DNA of 64,000 bases. Source: Streptomyces brevispora. Its GTDB lineage: Bacteria > Actinomycetota > Actinomycetes > Streptomycetales > Streptomycetaceae. A program made the translations under genes and the position numbers. Positions 26,687 to 35,275 of the stretch are shown here, piece after piece (position 1 is the stretch's first letter; the number at the start of each line of letters is the position of its first letter). A model generated the notes under the pieces. That model worked only from the letters and a program-made list of their open reading frames with translations, was not told where the DNA came from and searched no databases. The stretch is from positions 2,232,001 through 2,296,000 of the forward strand of contig NZ_VIWW01000001.1 in the NCBI RefSeq assembly GCF_007829885.1. Direction: 5' to 3'.

Positions 26687-29403
26687 GGGTGGTTCCTCTC
26701 TCGGGCGGGGGCGAGGGTCTCCAGCGCGAGCTCGGCGACGTGGTGGCCGTGGGCGGAGACGGTGTGCAGGGAGTCCTCGTCGGGCAGCATTTCCCGGAAC
26801 ACGACCCGCGCCCCGGGGTTCTTGACCAGCGCCTCGAACGCCGCCAGCGAAAGCGGGCTGTCGAAGTCCAGGTAGCTCGGCTTGGCCCCGGTCGCCCCGC
26901 GCGCCCCGCCGTCCGAGACGGTGACGAACACCCGGTCCGGCAGGGCGTGGGCGCGGCGGAACGCGTGCCAGTCCAGGAACCACGCGTCGTCCGCCGTCCC
27001 GGGCCCGCGCAGCGGCAGGGCCGTGGCGGGCGCGGTCCAGCTGCGCCGGCTGAGCACCACGCTGCCGTGCCGGACACGCGGCCTGCTGGTCACCCCGTCG
27101 ACGGGGGCGCCCTCGGGGACGCCGCCCCAGACGTGGAGCGGGGACATCGAGGTCGGTGAGAGCAGCAGCAGGGTGCGGGGCAGTTCGGGCAGCGCGAGCG
27201 GGACGAGGTAGCCGAGGTAGACCGGGATGACCTCCTTGTCCAGGCGGGTGGAGCGCAGCGTGAGCCGGTCGGTGTCCGGGTCGTGGACGAGGTACAGGTC
27301 GTCCAGGTGGATGCGGCGGTCCGGGGGCAGGGTGCCGCGCTCGCCGGGGCAGACGATCTCGTACCCGGTGAGCCGGCCGTGCAGGTTGAGGTTGCTGGTG
27401 ACGGGTCCCCCGGTGACCTCGGCGAGGACGGCGCCCTCGGGCACGAGGGGTGTGGTGGCGTCGAGGAGTTGCTCGTCCAGGCCGTCGAAGAGATGGGTGA
27501 ACCGGCTGAACGGGAAGGACACCCCGCCGTAGGAACGGTTCAGGACGACCAGCGGATCGACGGGCCGGTCCACGATCTGCACATGGTGCGTGAGCGGGGT
27601 GAAGTCGGTTGCCAGCGGTTCGAGTTCGGCGGCGACCTCGGCGAGGAAGCCCTCGTCGATCCGGATCTCGTCCGGGACCGGGCCCGGGGCCGACGTGGTG
27701 GCCGCCCACAGGGCGCGCATCCGCTCGACGAAGGCCAGCCGGGCCGTGTCGAGGGCCTTGAGCTGCGGCAGGGAGAGCCAGTTCTCCTCGGGTACGTAGT
27801 TCCCGTCCTCGTCGAACGTGGTGTGCTTCGAGGTGAACGAGATGTACTGGTCGAAGAAGTCCTCGTGGAAGTCGTGGACGAGTTTCAGCAGGTCGTCGCA
27901 GCGCCCGCCCTGCCCGTAGCGGGCGAGGAAGAACCCCCTGAACGTGACGCGCTGCGGCAGCGTGAGGTCGAAGGCGGGCAGGACGCGCTCCACGGCGCCG
28001 AGCGGACCGGCGGCCAGCCGCTCCCAGTCCGGGGCGGACAGCCGGGCCGTGTGCCCGGCCGCCGCGTCCTCGTAGAGCAGGGTCTGCGGGACCTTCGCCG
28101 CGGCGGCCCCGAGCTCCTCCTCCTGGAGGGTGCGCAGCGAGGTGCGCACCTCGTCGAGCAGTGCCCGCCGCCCGGCCGGGTCCGCGTCCGCGAACCGGTC
28201 GATGCAGGACATCGGGGTGTCCAGGCGTGCGGCCAGCCGGTCCGCCCAGGGGCGGCCGAGCCCTCGCAGGGAGGACTGGAAGGCGCCCAGCGGGTCGGTG
28301 TCGTGGACCTCGGTGCGCAGGCACGGGACCTGCACCATGCCGAGGTCCAGGAGTGCCTTGAGGTACTGGGCGCACTCCTCGTCACCGGCCCCCCGGTCCG
28401 CGGCCAGCCAGCTCACCAGCTCGCCGTAGCGCAGGGTGCCGTGCTCCTCGAACATGGCGAGGAGCCGTTCCAGGGTGCCGCTGCGGTGGAGGAAGAACAG
28501 CCGGTCCTTCACCGCGTCGAAGGTGACGGCGGTGTCCTCGTCGCCCTGGGTGACCCAGCGGCGCACATAGCGGACCCGGTCGTCGTCGCGGCCCCAGCCG
28601 GAGGCCGGGGCGACCGGCAGGTCGGCCCGGCGCACCGGATCGGCGATCACCGCTTCGGCGAGCCGGCCGACGGCCACCACGTTGAGCCGGATGCGCCCGC
28701 TCCAGACGTCGTCGACCCGGACACCGAGCCCGCCGCCGTCCGCGTCCGGTTCACCGAGGGTGCCAAGTGCCACCCCGGTGAACGTGGAGAAGGGGCTGGT
28801 CTTGCAGGCCGTGCGGTACACGTAGGAGAGCAGCGAGCGTTCGATCTTGCGCTGCTTGCGGTCGGGGTTCGGGACGCCGCCGTTTCTTGTGTACGCGTCG
28901 AGCTGGGCGTCCAGCGTGGGTGACGCCAGCAGCAGCCCGTTGCGCAGCCGCTCCTCGCCCGCGGTCCGGCGCAGCGCCTCGCGGGCCCGGCCGGTCTCCT
29001 CGGCGAGCAGCCCGGCGCCGGCGGCCCGGTGCTCGTCCAGCCGCCGCCGGGTGGTCAGCCAGTCGGCCAGTGCCGCGGCCGCTGCCGGGTCGAGGCCCCG
29101 CACCACGGCGAGGGCCCGCTCGGCGGCGTCGGGGCGGGGCAGCCGGTTGTTGAAGACGTCGCGGCGCAGCTTGAGCAGCGTCCGGCGCAGCGCCTCGTCC
29201 TCGGTGCCGCCGACCAGGCCGTGGATCAGGTCGCCGAGCGCCTCGCCCCCGGCCCGCAACCGCTCGGTGGAGACGAGGAGTTCATCGGCCCAGCGGCGGC
29301 TCTCCGGGCAGCGCAGCGCCTGCACGCTCTCCACCGGCAGTCCGGCGACCCGCAGCATGAAGCGGGGCCGGGTGACGGCGGTGGGTGGGTTGTCCGGGGT
29401 CAT
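26683..29403 (-). CDS. Glutamyl-tRNA-dependent Ser/Thr dehydratase (LanB N-terminal type)
   Basis: 906 residues from ATG 29403 with GGAAGGGGAAG upstream. It corresponds to the glutamylation half of LanB enzymes (TbtB/GodF type), which transfer Glu from Glu-tRNA to Ser/Thr of the precursor. Recognisable stretches: FMLRVAGLPVE near the N-terminus, ERSLLSYVYRTACKTSPFST with the conserved K-T-S-P-F-S-T-F motif, DTPMSCIDRFA, VTFRGFFLARYGQGGRCDDL, and VVLNRSYGGVSFPFSRFTHLF. The elimination domain is absent and encoded by the next gene, coupled by ATGA. Confidence 0.93.
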   Translation of the reverse strand: MTPDNPPTAVTRPRFMLRVAGLPVESVQALRCPESRRWADELLVSTERLRAGGEALGDLIHGLVGGTEDEALRRTLLKLRRDVFNNRLPRPDAAERALAVVRGLDPAAAAALADWLTTRRRLDEHRAAGAGLLAEETGRAREALRRTAGEERLRNGLLLASPTLDAQLDAYTRNGGVPNPDRKQRKIERSLLSYVYRTACKTSPFSTFTGVALGTLGEPDADGGGLGVRVDDVWSGRIRLNVVAVGRLAEAVIADPVRRADLPVAPASGWGRDDDRVRYVRRWVTQGDEDTAVTFDAVKDRLFFLHRSGTLERLLAMFEEHGTLRYGELVSWLAADRGAGDEECAQYLKALLDLGMVQVPCLRTEVHDTDPLGAFQSSLRGLGRPWADRLAARLDTPMSCIDRFADADPAGRRALLDEVRTSLRTLQEEELGAAAAKVPQTLLYEDAAAGHTARLSAPDWERLAAGPLGAVERVLPAFDLTLPQRVTFRGFFLARYGQGGRCDDLLKLVHDFHEDFFDQYISFTSKHTTFDEDGNYVPEENWLSLPQLKALDTARLAFVERMRALWAATTSAPGPVPDEIRIDEGFLAEVAAELEPLATDFTPLTHHVQIVDRPVDPLVVLNRSYGGVSFPFSRFTHLFDGLDEQLLDATTPLVPEGAVLAEVTGGPVTSNLNLHGRLTGYEIVCPGERGTLPPDRRIHLDDLYLVHDPDTDRLTLRSTRLDKEVIPVYLGYLVPLALPELPRTLLLLSPTSMSPLHVWGGVPEGAPVDGVTSRPRVRHGSVVLSRRSWTAPATALPLRGPGTADDAWFLDWHAFRRAHALPDRVFVTVSDGGARGATGAKPSYLDFDSPLSLAAFEALVKNPGARVVFREMLPDEDSLHTVSAHGHHVAELALETLAPARERNHP

Positions 29404-29476
29404 TTCGGGGCTTCCCCTTCCGGTTGCGGGCATCGTCGAAGGTGGTGGGGCTCGCGGCCTCCCCGTGGGGCGGCCG

Positions 29477-31063
29477 TCAGGCGATCTCGTACCGGAAGTC
29501 GGCCGGGGCGGGCCGCTCGTTGCCGATCATCATGATCAGCAGCGGTGCCTCACCCGTCGCCTCGAGTCCGAGCTCCTCGGCGTACGAGAGGTTGTCGAAG
29601 CCGAGCGCCACCCCGCAGCCGGTGTGCACGGCGGACGCGGCGGTGTACACGGTCTGGGCGATCGCGCCGACGATGGCGTTGACCAGGCGGTATCCCCGGT
29701 CGCCGACGGCGTCGAGCACGGCGTGGGTACGGACGGTGGGCACCAGGACGGCGCCCGCCTGTTCCAGGTTGTAGTTCGTCAGGAAGTAGTTGCGCTGGAG
29801 GAACTCGCCGGGCCGGCCCGCCTTCACCAGGCGCAGGCTGTGTGCCTCGGGGTCGTACTCGTACGCCCCGGGGGTGAGCGACTCGACATGGCTGACGAAC
29901 GCGTAGAGCTTCGCCAGCCGCTGCCCGCCGTCGTCCCCGCCGATCCGCGAACCGGCCGCGGCGGCTGCCAGGCAGGACGCCAACTGGCCTGCGGTCAGCG
30001 GGTGCTGGGCATCGAAGCGGCCGAAGCTGCTGCGCCGGTCGCGCAGGGCGGTGCGCACGTCGGTGCCGAGCGGCCCGGCAGGCGGCAGCGCCACCTCGGG
30101 GCGGGTCCGGTCCACGGGGTTCGCCGCCGCGGGGGCGAGGTCCGCAGGGGCCGGCCGGTCCGCGGCGTGCCCGGCGGTGACCGCCTGCATCCGGCGCAGC
30201 GCGTCGAAGGTGAGCACGGTGCGCGACCGCTCCTGGTCCCGGTGGCGTACGGAGGCCTCGGCGGGCGGGGCGGGGACCGGCTCCCGGCGGGGGCCGGTGC
30301 CCGCCCACTTCAGCGGGACGACGGCGAAGAGGCCCTCCTCCTGCGTGTCCACGCCGAGCAGCCGCCCGAGCCGCTCCTCGTCGAACCAGAGCGCGGGCTC
30401 GACGGACAGCCCCCGGGCGCCCGCCCACATCCGCCAGGTCTGGAGGCACGCGCCGAGGTCCATGGACACGGCGTGGAAGGAGAAGTTGTTGTACTTGAAG
30501 GCGTTCTGCCAGTACTTGATGCCCAGGACCAGGTACTGGTCGGTGTCCGGCCCCGGCGCGCCGTCCCCGAGCGCGGCCCGCACCTCGTGCGACACCTCGC
30601 CGGTCAGCAGCCGCTGCATGGCGTGGTGGCGGGTGGAGTAGTAGTGCACGCCCGGCGGTACGGGCCCGCTCGCCCCGGACACCCAGTACACGCTGACCGG
30701 GTAGAGGCCGCCGCCGGAGGCGGAGCCCCGGGACCAGTTGGCGAGCGGGTAGTGCGGCAGGGCGCTCAGGTCGGTGTTGGCCTGGACGCCGAGCCTGCGG
30801 CCGGTCAGCCCGTACGAGTCACGGAGCATTCCGGAGAGCGCCGGAAGGTCGAACTCCCCGTCCCTGGCGGCGTCCTGGTCCAGGCCGCGGTCGAGCGAGG
30901 CGTCGGCCGGGTAGCCGGACGCGGGCAGCGGCATGCTGTCGACGCCCGGGTAGTGCTTGCCCTTGCGCGGGCCGTCCGCCCAGTTCGGCACGTAGTCCAC
31001 CGGCTCCATCGGGACCCGGTTTCGCTGGAGGATCGCGTCGGCGTATTCATGGGCGTACCCCAT
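29477..31063 (-). CDS. SagB-type azoline dehydrogenase (nitroreductase fold)
   Basis: 528 residues from ATG 31063; AAGGAG lies about 7 bases upstream, so a longer start at 31162 is rejected. FMN-dependent SagB-type enzymes oxidise thiazolines/oxazolines to aromatic azoles. Two nitroreductase-like halves are visible: LANWSRGSASGGGLYPVSVY...YYSTRHHAMQRL...YLVLGIKYWQNAFKYNNFSF in the first and LKYAFVSHVESL-type plus YRLVNAIVGAIAQTVYTAAS...TGCGVALGFDN in the second, ending LLIMMIGNERP. Length agrees with the dehydrogenases of thiopeptide and goadsporin clusters. It sits 28 bp after YcaO 1 in the same operon. Confidence 0.92.
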   Translation of the reverse strand: MGYAHEYADAILQRNRVPMEPVDYVPNWADGPRKGKHYPGVDSMPLPASGYPADASLDRGLDQDAARDGEFDLPALSGMLRDSYGLTGRRLGVQANTDLSALPHYPLANWSRGSASGGGLYPVSVYWVSGASGPVPPGVHYYSTRHHAMQRLLTGEVSHEVRAALGDGAPGPDTDQYLVLGIKYWQNAFKYNNFSFHAVSMDLGACLQTWRMWAGARGLSVEPALWFDEERLGRLLGVDTQEEGLFAVVPLKWAGTGPRREPVPAPPAEASVRHRDQERSRTVLTFDALRRMQAVTAGHAADRPAPADLAPAAANPVDRTRPEVALPPAGPLGTDVRTALRDRRSSFGRFDAQHPLTAGQLASCLAAAAAGSRIGGDDGGQRLAKLYAFVSHVESLTPGAYEYDPEAHSLRLVKAGRPGEFLQRNYFLTNYNLEQAGAVLVPTVRTHAVLDAVGDRGYRLVNAIVGAIAQTVYTAASAVHTGCGVALGFDNLSYAEELGLEATGEAPLLIMMIGNERPAPADFRYEIA

Positions 31064-31091
31064 GGCAGGCTCCTTGGTCACGGGTGACGGA

Positions 31092-33056
31092 TCACGGGAA
31101 GGGGTGAGGGGCGAGGTTGAGTTCGGCGTCGGTGAGTTCGCCCGGACGCAGCCCGGCCGCACCCAGCGCGGTACGCAGCCTCGGCATGTCCAGCGCCCGC
31201 TGCCGCGTCCAGCCGAAGTCGATCGGCAGCAGCCCCGGCACGATGACGGAGACCGTGGTCAGGCCCAGTTCACGCTGTTCCGGCATGGTCTGGTCGACGA
31301 CGATCACGTCGAAGCCGGCGGCGGTGACCGCGTCCACGCAACTCGCCAGGTCCTCCCGCAGGTCGTCGGAGACGGGGGGCACGGAGCCGTCCCCGTACAG
31401 CTCGGCGAAGGACCGGGCGGGCGGGCGCGGCGCTCCCGGTTCGCCGATCAGGAAGTGGGCGTGGCTGCCCATCTCGGGGATTCCGTAGGCCAGCGGGTGG
31501 TCGTGCAGCGCCTCGACCCGCCCGAAGTCGTCGGCCATGGCGCGCAGCCGGGGCAGCTCGCGCTCGGTGCGGCGCCGGAGGTTCACGGCGTCGGTGGCGA
31601 TCTCGCAGAGCGCACCGGCCAGCGCCGCCTCCGGGTCGAGTCCGGCGCCCGCGCCGAAGCACATCCGGCCGAGGCCGCCGTCGGGCCGCACCGCGACACC
31701 GGTGACGACGGGGACGGGGAAGGAGATCCGGGTGTCGAAGAAGCGGGCCTCGTAGCCGTACATCTCCAGCCGGTCGACCATCTGCCGGGTGGCCGGTCGG
31801 CGGCTGGTGCGCGGATCGATCTCGGGCAGGGCGGCCCGCCCGTACCAGGTCAGCAGGAACGCGTCGCGTTCGATGACCTCCATCAGGCCGAAGTAGACGG
31901 CCTCCTCCAGGCAGCCGCCCGAGGCGCAGCCGTTGGAGCTCTCCTGCACGAAGCGGTTCTCCAGGCCGGGTGCGTGGTAGTACGTGAGGACTTCCGGGAC
32001 CAGGACCGGGTGGTTGTCGCGCAGCGAGTAGCCGTGCACCCACGGGATCTCGCGGTCCGGGGTGAACGGCGGGACGTGCGGGTTGGCGCGGTGGAAGGCG
32101 TCGGAGTACAGCCCGCAGACGCGCGGGTCGAGGGCCCGCTCACCACGATCGCGCAGCGCGTCCAGCGAACCGCGGGTCTGTGCGCGCTTGGCCCGGGAAC
32201 GCATGCCCGCGTACCGCTCCAGGCCTTCGAGCACCCCGATCCGCATGCTCTCGGCGAAGGTGTCGGCGTGACCGCCCCAGTACGTCTCGCGCAGGTACTC
32301 GCCCGAGCGCATGGAGAAGCAGCCGATGGTGGCCGAGGTCGACGTCGAGGAGACGTCCTGCACGACGGAGGGGCCGAGCGAGCCGCAGACGGGGTTGGCG
32401 TACGGCTCGACGGGCAGTTCGTACGTCTCGATGTCGCGGACCCGGAAAGTGCCGGGCCGGGCCTTGGGGGCGGGCCGCAGGGTGAGCACGGCGGCCTCGG
32501 CCGTGTCCGGTTCGACGTGTCCGCAGCGCGGGCACTCCGGGTCGGGCACGAGCGGGTAGTGCCGGACCGTCAGGGTCTCCAGGTCCACCAGGTGCACGGC
32601 GGGGAAGGCGCCGGTGTCCGGTCCGTCCCCGGCGGTTCTGGCGGCGACGAGGCCCGCGAGGGTGTGGGCGGCGAACGGTGTGATGTAGGGGGATTCCCCG
32701 GCCGCCCTGGTGCCGGAGCCGAGCTCCAGGGCCTCGCGCAGTGCGACGGACCGGACGGCCTGCCAGCGCCGTTCGAGGCAGTGGGCACAGGGCTGCGGGC
32801 CGCTCCCACGTGCGGTCGTGAACGGGCCGACGACGGCGTGCCTGCCGTAGAAGCGGACGGGCACGGCGGCGGTGGTGTCGGGGGCGGGGCCGGCCGGGGC
32901 GGCCCCGGGCGCGAACGCGTCGCGTACGCCGAGCGGCGCGACGTCCAGCGGCGGCGGTGTGCCGTGCCGGCTCAGCGCGTCGTGCAGGAGCTCCGTGAGC
33001 AGGCGCGCGGACTCCTGCGCCGGGCCGGCGGCACGCACGGGCGTCTCAACGGGCAT
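31092..33056 (-). CDS. YcaO cyclodehydratase 1 (TOMM biosynthesis)
   Basis: 654 residues; ATG 33056 lies 11 bases inside the end of the ThiF-like gene. ATP-dependent azoline-forming enzyme. The N-terminal third has the four-Cys zinc site QPCAHC ... PECPRC. The YcaO fold shows MRIGVLEGLERYAGM, SNGCASGGCLEEAVYFGLM and EVIERDAFLL, and the protein ends in PHPFP. Tail segment VPGLLPIDFGWTRQRAL...MPRLRTAL is shared with YcaO 2. The adjacent ThiF-like protein should present the leader peptide to it. One of the two YcaO proteins may treat Cys and the other Ser/Thr, but the sequence does not decide this. Confidence 0.94.
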   Translation of the reverse strand: MPVETPVRAAGPAQESARLLTELLHDALSRHGTPPPLDVAPLGVRDAFAPGAAPAGPAPDTTAAVPVRFYGRHAVVGPFTTARGSGPQPCAHCLERRWQAVRSVALREALELGSGTRAAGESPYITPFAAHTLAGLVAARTAGDGPDTGAFPAVHLVDLETLTVRHYPLVPDPECPRCGHVEPDTAEAAVLTLRPAPKARPGTFRVRDIETYELPVEPYANPVCGSLGPSVVQDVSSTSTSATIGCFSMRSGEYLRETYWGGHADTFAESMRIGVLEGLERYAGMRSRAKRAQTRGSLDALRDRGERALDPRVCGLYSDAFHRANPHVPPFTPDREIPWVHGYSLRDNHPVLVPEVLTYYHAPGLENRFVQESSNGCASGGCLEEAVYFGLMEVIERDAFLLTWYGRAALPEIDPRTSRRPATRQMVDRLEMYGYEARFFDTRISFPVPVVTGVAVRPDGGLGRMCFGAGAGLDPEAALAGALCEIATDAVNLRRRTERELPRLRAMADDFGRVEALHDHPLAYGIPEMGSHAHFLIGEPGAPRPPARSFAELYGDGSVPPVSDDLREDLASCVDAVTAAGFDVIVVDQTMPEQRELGLTTVSVIVPGLLPIDFGWTRQRALDMPRLRTALGAAGLRPGELTDAELNLAPHPFP

Positions 33057-35271
33057 CGGGGGCTCCCGCGCCGTCCACCGTGAGCAGCACCCTGGCCGTG
33101 GCGATGCCGGCCGCCGCGAGGTCCGCCGGGGTGGTGTCCACGTACAGCGCGTCGCGTCCGGCGCGCCGCAGCCGCTCCAGCACCGCGTCGAACGTGGTCT
33201 CCGGCCCGCCCGCCGTGACCGGGGCGCCGGTCACCGCGACGGCCGCGGCGGCGAGATCGCGGACCAGCGGGTCGCCCAGGTCCACGACGCCCGCCGGGTC
33301 CTCGGCGGCCAGCTGCGCCTGCCCCAGGAGATCCCGCAGCGCCGCGCAGACCGCCGCCCGGCGCGAGAGGCCCGCACCGATCGCCCAACGCCCGTGCCCC
33401 GAGGGTCCGTCGGCCTCACGGGCCAGCACCGCGTGGGCCGAGGTGCGCTCCGCCTCACCGAGGTCGAGCAGTTCCACCGCGAGGTCCAGGTTGGCCGCGG
33501 ACTTCAGCAGGAACACCAGCTCCGGGTCCTCCCCGTCGGCGGCGACCGGGCTGACGGCCGTGCCGCCGCGGACCGCCCGCAGCAGCGCGTCGTGCGCCAG
33601 GGCCGACATCAGGCCGGTGCCCGCGGCCTCCCGCGCACCGGGGCCGGCGCCCGATCCGGCGGAGGTCGCGAGGTGCACCCGGTGGTGGTTGCGCGCCCCG
33701 AAGGTCCGCACCGCCTCGGCGGGCACCCGCACGGGCTCCTTGGTGAGCAGCGAGGTCGCGACGGTCCAGGCGGCCGGGGTCGCGCCGCTGCCGCCGAAGG
33801 TGGTGAACGCCTCGGGACCCAGCACCCGGTCCGCCCCGGCCCGCGTGTCCGTCGACCCGGCCGGCGGGACCACGTGCTCGACGTACGCGGCCGCGGCGGC
33901 GTACAGCGCCCGCATCCGCGCACCGGCCAGATGGTGCACGTCGAAGGCGGCGACCAGCCGCCGCACCCCCGCACCGAGCGCCACCTCGACCCGGCTGACC
34001 TTCAGCGGGGTCTGGGTCAGCGCCTCGTCGTCGTACCGGCTGAAGACCCCGGTGTACGGGCGGACCAGCGCCGTGCTGATCCGGTTCAGCTCCTCGACCA
34101 TCGCCTCCGCGTCCCGGGCCGTCTCGACCGTCGCGGTGACCGGCAGCGCCAGTGCGTCCGGCAGTGCGGCGGGCGGCTGCCCGGTGTCGAGCGCGGCGCA
34201 GCGGACGCAGCGCGGGTGGGGCCGCACGGGTTCGGCCCGCACGTCCAGCGAGGCCAGGTCCTGGACCAGTACCTGGCCGTCGGTCTCGGCGGGCAGCGCG
34301 CCGGTGGCGATGCGGAAGATCTCGTAGCCGATGAGGTTGCCGACCATCGCGGCGACCGGACCGGACACCCGGTCGCCGGACTCCGGGGTGGCGCCCGCGG
34401 CCTCACCCCACAGCGCGGCGGCGTCGGCGGCGGACACGTTGCCGCCGAGCCGCAGCACCGCGCAGGACCAGCAGCCGGTGGAGCCGGTGGTGGCGAGCGG
34501 GCCGACGACCACGCGCTCGCCGAACATCCAGGCGGGTATCAGGGTGCGGCCCCCGGGTATCCCGGCGGCCAGCAGCCGGTGGGTGCGCGCTCCGGCCCCG
34601 GTGCCGGTCACCACGACGACGTCGTACCCGTCGAGCGCGTCCCAGCCCGCTCCGGCACCGGCGTCGAGGCGGTCGGCCCGCGCCCCGGCCCGCGCCGCCT
34701 CGGCCGTGATCTCGTCGGACTCCGTCATCGTGCCGATCCGCGCGCACCCGTTGCGCAGCAGGCTCAGCGCGCACCAGTGGGCGATCTCGTCGTCGCCGAG
34801 CACGGCGACCCGGGTGGCACGGAAGCGGGCGAAGCGTTCGGGTGCGCCGTCGGCGTAGTGGTCGACGTACGCGATCTGCGCCGCGAACCGTTCCGCGGCG
34901 GCCTCGTCCGGCACCGGGTCCGCCGCGCCCGGCGGCTCGGGCACGTCACGGGCGAAGCCGCGCTCGTACAGCGTCTTGACCAGTTCGGCGGCCATCGCGC
35001 GCTGGGCCGGTCCGAACCCGGCGCAGAGTTCGGCGAGCCGGTGGTGGCCGGTCAGGTGCGGGACGACGAGGGTGGCGAAGCGGTAGGCGGTGCGGCCGGT
35101 CAGGTGGAAGCCGCCGTCGGCGTTGTGGAAGAGCACCCCGCCGGGGGTCTCGGTGAACAGCACGTCCCGTCGGATGCGCGGCCGGGTCTCGGCGAGCGCG
35201 TCGAACGTACCGGTCCCGGCCGGGCCGGCAACGGCGTTCGAGGGTGCGGCAATCGGGGTGTTCGCGGCCAT
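33046..35271 (-). CDS. Ocin-ThiF-like leader-binding partner of the cyclodehydratase
   Basis: 741 residues. ATG 35271 comes 4 bases after the SARP stop, with GAAGG about 9 bases upstream. The N-terminus (RIRRDVLFTETPGGVLFHNA...LVVPHLTGHHRL) looks like an RRE leader-binding winged helix. A ThiF/E1-like region follows (RVAVLGDDEIAHWCALSLL) in which the GxGxxG nucleotide loop is degenerate, then a zinc four-Cys site (GCWSC and RCVRC). The C-terminal half (ALVRPYTGVFSRYDDE...MRALYAAAAAYVEHV...GTGLMSALAHDALLRAV) is laid out like a YcaO domain that lost its acidic ligands. This is the TbtF-type protein that binds the precursor and activates YcaO. Confidence 0.87.
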   Translation of the reverse strand: MAANTPIAAPSNAVAGPAGTGTFDALAETRPRIRRDVLFTETPGGVLFHNADGGFHLTGRTAYRFATLVVPHLTGHHRLAELCAGFGPAQRAMAAELVKTLYERGFARDVPEPPGAADPVPDEAAAERFAAQIAYVDHYADGAPERFARFRATRVAVLGDDEIAHWCALSLLRNGCARIGTMTESDEITAEAARAGARADRLDAGAGAGWDALDGYDVVVVTGTGAGARTHRLLAAGIPGGRTLIPAWMFGERVVVGPLATTGSTGCWSCAVLRLGGNVSAADAAALWGEAAGATPESGDRVSGPVAAMVGNLIGYEIFRIATGALPAETDGQVLVQDLASLDVRAEPVRPHPRCVRCAALDTGQPPAALPDALALPVTATVETARDAEAMVEELNRISTALVRPYTGVFSRYDDEALTQTPLKVSRVEVALGAGVRRLVAAFDVHHLAGARMRALYAAAAAYVEHVVPPAGSTDTRAGADRVLGPEAFTTFGGSGATPAAWTVATSLLTKEPVRVPAEAVRTFGARNHHRVHLATSAGSGAGPGAREAAGTGLMSALAHDALLRAVRGGTAVSPVAADGEDPELVFLLKSAANLDLAVELLDLGEAERTSAHAVLAREADGPSGHGRWAIGAGLSRRAAVCAALRDLLGQAQLAAEDPAGVVDLGDPLVRDLAAAAVAVTGAPVTAGGPETTFDAVLERLRRAGRDALYVDTTPADLAAAGIATARVLLTVDGAGAPDAR

Positions 35272-35275
35272 GGGG

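Noticed and set aside
26683..29403. Lanthipeptide cluster (LanB with LanC)
   Set aside because: No LanC cyclase is present, the elimination domain is a separate protein, and YcaO/SagB enzymes are in the same operon.
20452..33056. Interpretation of the two YcaO proteins as a bottromycin- or thioamide-type pathway
   Set aside because: Both carry the zinc-binding N-terminal part and PHPFP tail of azoline-forming enzymes, there is no TfuA, and a SagB dehydrogenase is present.
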